Shown one piece after another: positions 13,833 to 14,577 of a DNA stretch of 14,577 bases (position 1 is the stretch's first letter; every line of letters starts with the position of its first letter). The stretch is taken from assembly GCA_010092805.1 (NCBI GenBank), contig JAADYY010000273.1:1-14577 (forward strand). Direction: 5' to 3'. The notes under the pieces are model-generated. The model was given only the letters and a program-made list of their open reading frames with translations. It made no database searches and was not told the DNA's origin. A program made the translations under genes and the position numbers. The stretch is from Chloroflexota bacterium. GTDB taxonomy: Bacteria; Chloroflexota; Anaerolineae; Aggregatilineales; Phototrophicaceae.

Positions 13833-14577
13833 GTGTCCCGAAAAAGCCTGTTATTCTCGCTCATCGCGTTGACAGCGCTGCTGACGTTGTCGCTCAGCAC
13901 GCCGGACGCGCTCGCGCAACCTCCCGATGCACTTCCGCCACAAGTGATCGATATCTGGCCGCTGCCCGGCGTCGAACTGACGCCCATTGAACCTGTCGCG
14001 ATCACCTTTGACCAGCCGATGGATCAGGGCAGTGTCCGGAGCGCGTTCACGCTCGATCCGCGTGTGGCGGTCGATTTCGTCTGGGTAGACGACCGCACCC
14101 TCAACCTCACCCCAATGGATGAATGGCCGCGCGATCTTGTGCTCGCCGCCGCGATCAACACGGGGGCGCGCAGCCAAGACGGGGTTGCGTTGCGTGATGC
14201 CGTCCGCTTCGATCTCCAGACGATCAGGCCGCTGCAGGTCGCCGATGTGACGCCCGCACCGGGCACCGAAGGTGTAGACATCGATGCGCGGATCGTCGTC
14301 AGCTTCGACCGTCCAGTGGTGCCACTGGTCTCCACCGTCGATCTAGCCGATCTGCCCGATCCTTTGAACATCAAACCACCAGTCGCTGGGACGGGTGAAT
14401 GGATCAACACCTCACTTTATGCTTTCACCCCAACCGAACCGATGGGCGGCAGCACCACGTATACCGTCACACTGCGCGAGGGGCTGACAAGTGTCGATGG
14501 GGCGCGCCTCGACGAACCCTTTGAGTGGGCCTTTGTCACGCTGCCGCCGGAGGTGCTGAGCGTGACGCCCAACGCCG
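13833..14577 (+). CDS. Secreted alpha-2-macroglobulin-like protein with Ig-like domains, N-terminal part (partial)
   Basis: The first 248 codons are present and the frame stays open to the right edge. GTG 13833 is the start, with AGAGG 6 bases upstream. A Sec signal peptide covers residues 1-28 (MSRKSLLFSLIALTALLTLS..., ending DALA before QPP); no lipobox Cys is seen. Residues about 35-130 form a Big_5-type Ig-like domain (PVAITFDQPMDQGSV, DDRTLNLTP, GVALRDAVRFDLQT). A second related domain covers about 132-240 (VADVTPAPGTEGVDIDARI, VVSFDRPVVPL, GTGEWINTSLYAFTP, TTYTVTLREGL). The RPVVPL and GEWINTSLYAFTP stretches recall the N-terminal part of bacterial alpha-2-macroglobulins, which trap proteases through a thioester. 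That thioester region lies beyond the window, so a plain multi-Ig surface protein remains possible. Confidence 0.8.
   Translation, partial: MSRKSLLFSLIALTALLTLSLSTPDALAQPPDALPPQVIDIWPLPGVELTPIEPVAITFDQPMDQGSVRSAFTLDPRVAVDFVWVDDRTLNLTPMDEWPRDLVLAAAINTGARSQDGVALRDAVRFDLQTIRPLQVADVTPAPGTEGVDIDARIVVSFDRPVVPLVSTVDLADLPDPLNIKPPVAGTGEWINTSLYAFTPTEPMGGSTTYTVTLREGLTSVDGARLDEPFEWAFVTLPPEVLSVTPNA

Noticed and set aside
13730..13990. Plus-strand frame overlapping the start of the last gene
   Set aside because: The neighbouring frame from GTG 13833 has a ribosome site, a signal peptide and Ig-like domains, and stays open to the edge.

Overview
The window looks like a chromosomal segment from a GC-rich bacterium, most likely a member of the Chloroflexota (Anaerolineae-like). 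This is an inference from gene content: a secreted alpha-2-macroglobulin with Big_5-type Ig-like domains at its N-terminus, a Med/BMP-type binding protein without a lipobox, large tandem membrane proteins, and a DUF164 zinc-ribbon coiled-coil protein. There is no rRNA, tRNA, CRISPR array, transposase or phage gene that I can see. Most starts have a good Shine-Dalgarno sequence (AGGAG/GAGG class), and several genes are joined by short overlaps.

Left part (1-6031, minus strand): a four-gene operon read right to left from a promoter near 6098-6126. It holds two complete large polytopic membrane proteins (3773-6031 and 1588-3783), an N-terminally anchored SGNH/GDSL-type hydrolase (572-1579), and a third membrane-protein paralog (1-581) cut by the window edge. 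All junctions overlap or nearly touch. The three paralogs share an acidic, aromatic first-loop motif that resembles GT-C glycosyltransferases. The two complete ones also carry a well-conserved C-terminal soluble domain. The best guess for the cassette is building or decorating a cell-surface glycan. This is the most interesting block of the window.

Middle (6032-10198): a divergent intergenic region leads to a secreted BMP-type ligand-binding protein fused to a C-terminal fasciclin (FAS1) domain (6253-7707). A strong hairpin follows. Then comes a minus-strand pair of rhodanese genes, one membrane-anchored and one free, divergent from a LysR-type regulator with a candidate operator just downstream of its -10 box. 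The LysR gene and a VOC-family (glyoxalase-like) gene converge with overlapping stop codons.

Right part (10199-14577, plus strand): a single-domain STAS protein (anti-sigma-factor-antagonist type); a two-gene operon of a sugar phosphate isomerase/epimerase-like TIM barrel and a Gfo/Idh/MocA oxidoreductase, with a hairpin in its leader; a coiled-coil zinc-ribbon protein; and the start of the alpha-2-macroglobulin-like secreted protein, which runs off the right edge.

No gene-free stretch exceeds about 225 bases. Counting by hand, GATC is roughly five-fold over-represented in the first 1.5 kb.
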